Origin: Pseudomonadota bacterium
GTDB lineage: Bacteria; Pseudomonadota; Alphaproteobacteria; Reyranellales; Reyranellaceae
Reading direction: 5' to 3'
Assembly (NCBI GenBank): GCA_023386865.1
Contig: JAEWIV010000258.1
Span: 1 to 25,424, forward strand
DNA: 25,424 bases
Position 1 is the first letter of the stretch; every line of letters begins with the position of its first letter. Positions 23,354-25,424 of the stretch are shown here, piece by piece. A model generated the notes under the pieces. It was not told the DNA's origin. It saw nothing but the letters and a program-made list of their open reading frames with translations, and made no database searches. Made by a program: the position numbers and the translations under genes.

Positions 23354-23541
23354 GACGCGGCACTCGATTGCAACTACACGTGGGCCGCGATCCTATTGCG
23401 GCCGAGTTGTCACAACAAGGTTTCAGCGCTCATGCTCTTGGCGACGGCGGACGTTTGGGCAGTGGCCTTGCGGCTGCAGCGCTGCGCTGTCAAGAACATG
23501 CCAGGGGCGTGCGCAAACCTGGAGGGGGAGGGGAAGTCAGC
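23354..23541. promoter_or_regulatory. Divergent promoter region of protease and Bug-protein genes
   Basis: These 188 bases separate two divergent starts and must hold both promoters. A perfect inverted repeat, GTTGT-C-ACAAC, lies at 23406-23416 and could be an operator or overlap a -35 box (TTGTCA at 23407-23412). The -10 match beyond it (CATGCT at 23431-23436) is weak. A purine-rich GGAGGGGGAGGGGAAG run precedes the Bug-protein ATG and serves as its ribosome site. Confidence 0.4.
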
Positions 23542-24528
23542 ATGAATCCGACACGACCGCGCGTGATGCGCCGCAATGTCCTGGGCGCTGGCGCGCTGCT
23601 CCTGTCCGGCGCAGCGCGCGCCGCCGACTGGCCCGAGCGGCCGTTGCGCATAATCATCCCGTTCGCGCCGGGCGCCGGCGCCGACATCGTCGGACGCACC
23701 TTCGCGGAGGAACTGGCCAAGGCGATCGGCCAGCCGGTGGTGGTCGACAACAAGGGCGGGGCAGGAGGCCTTCTGGGCACCGTCGAAGGCGCGCGCGCGG
23801 CGCCCGACGGCTATACGCTGCTGCTCACCTCGCAGGGCACGACGGTGTGGAACCTCGGCATGTACAAGGCGCCGGGCTACGATCCGCTGAAGGACCTGGC
23901 GCAGGTCTGCATCACCGGCGCGTTGCCCAACACCCTGGTGGTCGCCGCCGCCAATCCCGCCAACAGCGTCGCCGATCTCGTCGCCCAGGCCAAGGCCAAG
24001 CCGGGCGAGCTCACCTACGGCTCGAGCGGCGTCGGCAGCAGCCTGCATCTCTCGGGCGTGATCTTCGAGCAGCGCACCGGCATCCGTCTGCAGCATGTGC
24101 CCTACCGCGGCGCGCCGGCCGCGGTGCTCGCCGTCGTCAACGGCGAGGTGACGATGGGCTTCTGCAACACGCCGACGGTGCTGCCGCAGATCAAGGCCGG
24201 CAAGCTCAAGGCGCTCGCCGTCACCAGCAGGGACCGCTCGCCGCTGATGCCCGACCTGCCGACCATGATGCAGGCGGGCGTGCCCGACTTCGACGTCGCC
24301 GTGTGGCTGGGATTCGCCATGCCCGCCAACTCGCCGGCCGCCGTCGTGACGCGCCTCAACGCCGAGATCAACCGTATCGGCCAGAACCCGCAGGTGAGGG
24401 AGAAGCTCTTGGTCCAGGGGTTCGAGATGCTGCCGCCGATTTCGCCCGAAGCGGCCCGCCAGCGCATCGTCGACGACCAGGCGCTGTGGCTGCCCGTCAT
24501 CAGGCAGTCGGGCGCGACGGCCGAGTGA
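23542..24528 (+). CDS. Bug family (tripartite tricarboxylate transporter) periplasmic binding protein
   Basis: This 328-residue TctC/Bug-type binding protein has a signal peptide with a twin-arginine start, RRNVLGAGALLL, and probable cleavage after ARA at 27. The mature start WPERPLRIIIPFAPGAGADIVGR is the family hallmark. Further landmarks are VDNKGGAGGLLGT, TYGSSGVGSSLHLSG, VPYRGAPAAVLAVVNGEVTMGF, IKAGKLKALAVTS and RSPLMPDLPTMMQAG. Such proteins bind carboxylates or other small anions. No TctA or TctB membrane genes are in view, so it is an orphan, as most Bug proteins are. ATG at 23542 is chosen for its strong purine-rich ribosome site and the signal peptide that begins there. The ligand is unknown. 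Confidence 0.94.
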   Translation: MNPTRPRVMRRNVLGAGALLLSGAARAADWPERPLRIIIPFAPGAGADIVGRTFAEELAKAIGQPVVVDNKGGAGGLLGTVEGARAAPDGYTLLLTSQGTTVWNLGMYKAPGYDPLKDLAQVCITGALPNTLVVAAANPANSVADLVAQAKAKPGELTYGSSGVGSSLHLSGVIFEQRTGIRLQHVPYRGAPAAVLAVVNGEVTMGFCNTPTVLPQIKAGKLKALAVTSRDRSPLMPDLPTMMQAGVPDFDVAVWLGFAMPANSPAAVVTRLNAEINRIGQNPQVREKLLVQGFEMLPPISPEAARQRIVDDQALWLPVIRQSGATAE

Positions 24529-24546
24529 CGCGGCGGCGGCCCGCCG

Positions 24547-25107
24547 TCAGTCGGCGGCCTGCCGAAGCTTCACATTGTCGATGAAGAGCGCGATGTCTCC
24601 GTCGGTCATGGCTTTTCCGGACGGCGCGCAGAGGATGCCGCCCGTCACCGACGCGTAGCCGCCGCGCTGGAACCCGCCCAGCCGCCGGAAGCCGACGCAG
24701 CGGCGTTCCTGCTTGCCGTCCTTGAAGGTGACGTAGTCGGCGTCCTTGTACCGCGCGACGGACGAGACTCCGGCGATGGACCGGCCGTCCTCGAACATCC
24801 ACTTCACGAAATCCGCCGTCGTCTCGTCGGCCCCGAGATACGAGAATTCGTTCTGCGCCTCCCACAGGAACATCTGGACATAGTAGCCGTCGCGTCCGGT
24901 GCCGAAGGCTGCCCATCGGCGGAAGCCGCCGATGTTGCCGTCGCTGGTCACGGTGTTGGTGGCCCGGCACTTCAAGCCCGGCCAGGCGGCGATGCGCGAT
25001 TGCCGGCAGTCGACCTCCGACCAGCTGTAGGTGGTCGTCTGCGTCGATGCGGTTCCGGCAAGCGCGAGGAAGGCCGCGCACAAGACCAAGGAACCGAGGA
25101 TGCGCAT
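24547..25107 (-). CDS. Small secreted protein with four cysteines, unknown function
   Basis: This 186-residue protein has a clear Sec signal peptide (hydrophobic residues 3-18, cleavage likely near residue 20-23). The mature part contains four Cys (34, 47, 137, 160), which could form two disulfides in the periplasm. It reads as beta-rich: GGFRRWAAFGTGRDGYYVQM, RYKDADYVTFKDGKQERRC, and a GGYASVTGGILCAPSG segment followed by DIALFIDNVKL. I do not recognise a family. The gene is convergent with the Bug-protein gene, 18 bases apart, and follows another unknown minus-strand frame that enters from the window edge. It may be co-transcribed with that frame. Function is not inferred. Confidence 0.75.
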   Translation of the reverse strand: MRILGSLVLCAAFLALAGTASTQTTTYSWSEVDCRQSRIAAWPGLKCRATNTVTSDGNIGGFRRWAAFGTGRDGYYVQMFLWEAQNEFSYLGADETTADFVKWMFEDGRSIAGVSSVARYKDADYVTFKDGKQERRCVGFRRLGGFQRGGYASVTGGILCAPSGKAMTDGDIALFIDNVKLRQAAD

Positions 25108-25149
25108 GACGGTCGGGGAATTCGAGGGCGCGCCGTGCTGCCGCGCCCC

Positions 25150-25424
25150 TCAGTGGCAGACTTCGAGCGGCAGCAGCTGCCGGTACGCGGCCGTCAGGCA
25201 GTCGGCCTTGTTCTTGAACTGCTCCGGGCGGAAGTACACGGCCTGCATCGAATAGCGACGCTCCGTCGATCCGGACGGCCGCGCGGTCGAAGCGGAAAAG
25301 ATCGGCCACCCGCTGTCGGCGGCATGCGGATTGCCGCCCGAGGCGAGGCCGGGCGCTCCGGCGCTGCCACCGAACCCGGCGGAGGCCACGCCGCCATCGT
25401 GGGCGACATCGTTGGCCGCCGTGG
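25150..25424 (-). CDS. C-terminal part of an unknown protein (start outside window)
   Basis: The minus-strand frame is open from the right edge down to a TGA at 25150, giving about 90 visible residues. The first half is low-complexity Gly/Ala/Ser (GGVASAGFGGSAGAPG). The second half is more protein-like: ERRYSMQAVYFRPEQFKNK followed by ADCLTAAYRQLLPLEVCH, with two Cys. It ends 42 bases before the small secreted protein on the same strand. I do not recognise it. Competing open frames overlap here, so both the frame and its extent need the neighbouring sequence. Confidence 0.45.
   Translation of the reverse strand, partial: TAANDVAHDGGVASAGFGGSAGAPGLASGGNPHAADSGWPIFSASTARPSGSTERRYSMQAVYFRPEQFKNKADCLTAAYRQLLPLEVCH

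Noticed and set aside
20801..23545. Plus-strand open frame of over 900 codons opposite the large protease
   Set aside because: Translation is Arg/Gly/Ala/Val-rich with no domain, while the minus strand carries the RTX repeats and both protease sites.

Overview
The window is high-GC DNA with Alphaproteobacteria-like gene content, of the kind seen in soil or water heterotrophs such as Reyranella or Bradyrhizobium relatives. This is inferred from codon use, protein style and gene mix; there is no rRNA or other marker to fix the taxon. No tRNA, rRNA, insertion sequence, CRISPR array or phage gene was seen.

Bases 1-11467 form one amide-uptake and amide-hydrolysis locus. It starts with the 3' end of an amidase-signature gene, convergent with a minus-strand amiC-amiR type regulatory pair whose stop and start codons overlap. 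Divergent from amiC is an untranslated leader with a strong intrinsic terminator. The leader is followed by a tightly packed operon of eight genes: an amidase with the full Lys-Ser-Ser triad, a second GatA-like amidase, an FmdA/AmdA formamidase/acetamidase, and a five-gene urea/short-chain-amide type ABC transporter (binding protein, two permeases, two ATPases). By analogy with the Pseudomonas amidase operon, the AmiC-like protein would sense the amide and release the ANTAR-domain AmiR-like protein. That protein would then let RNA polymerase read through the leader terminator into the operon.

Bases 11468-18838 hold unrelated single genes and small operons: two convergent short-chain dehydrogenases, an orphan HicB-like small protein, an unrecognised three-CxxC protein, a SAM methyltransferase paired with a secreted PAP2/vanadium-haloperoxidase-like protein, a divergent winged-helix/TolB-like/TPR regulator, and a small hypothetical protein.

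Bases 18839-23353 encode the most striking protein, a 1504-residue secreted multidomain polypeptide. It joins a serralysin-type zinc protease (M10), RTX calcium repeats, a complete pro-kumamolisin/sedolisin serine protease (S53) and a DUF4114-like C-terminus. The active-site motifs of both proteases appear intact.

The right end carries an orphan Bug-type (tripartite tricarboxylate) binding protein, a small cysteine-containing secreted protein and a truncated unknown gene that runs off the window. The two best candidates for under-described biology are the double-protease fusion and the leader-controlled amide operon.
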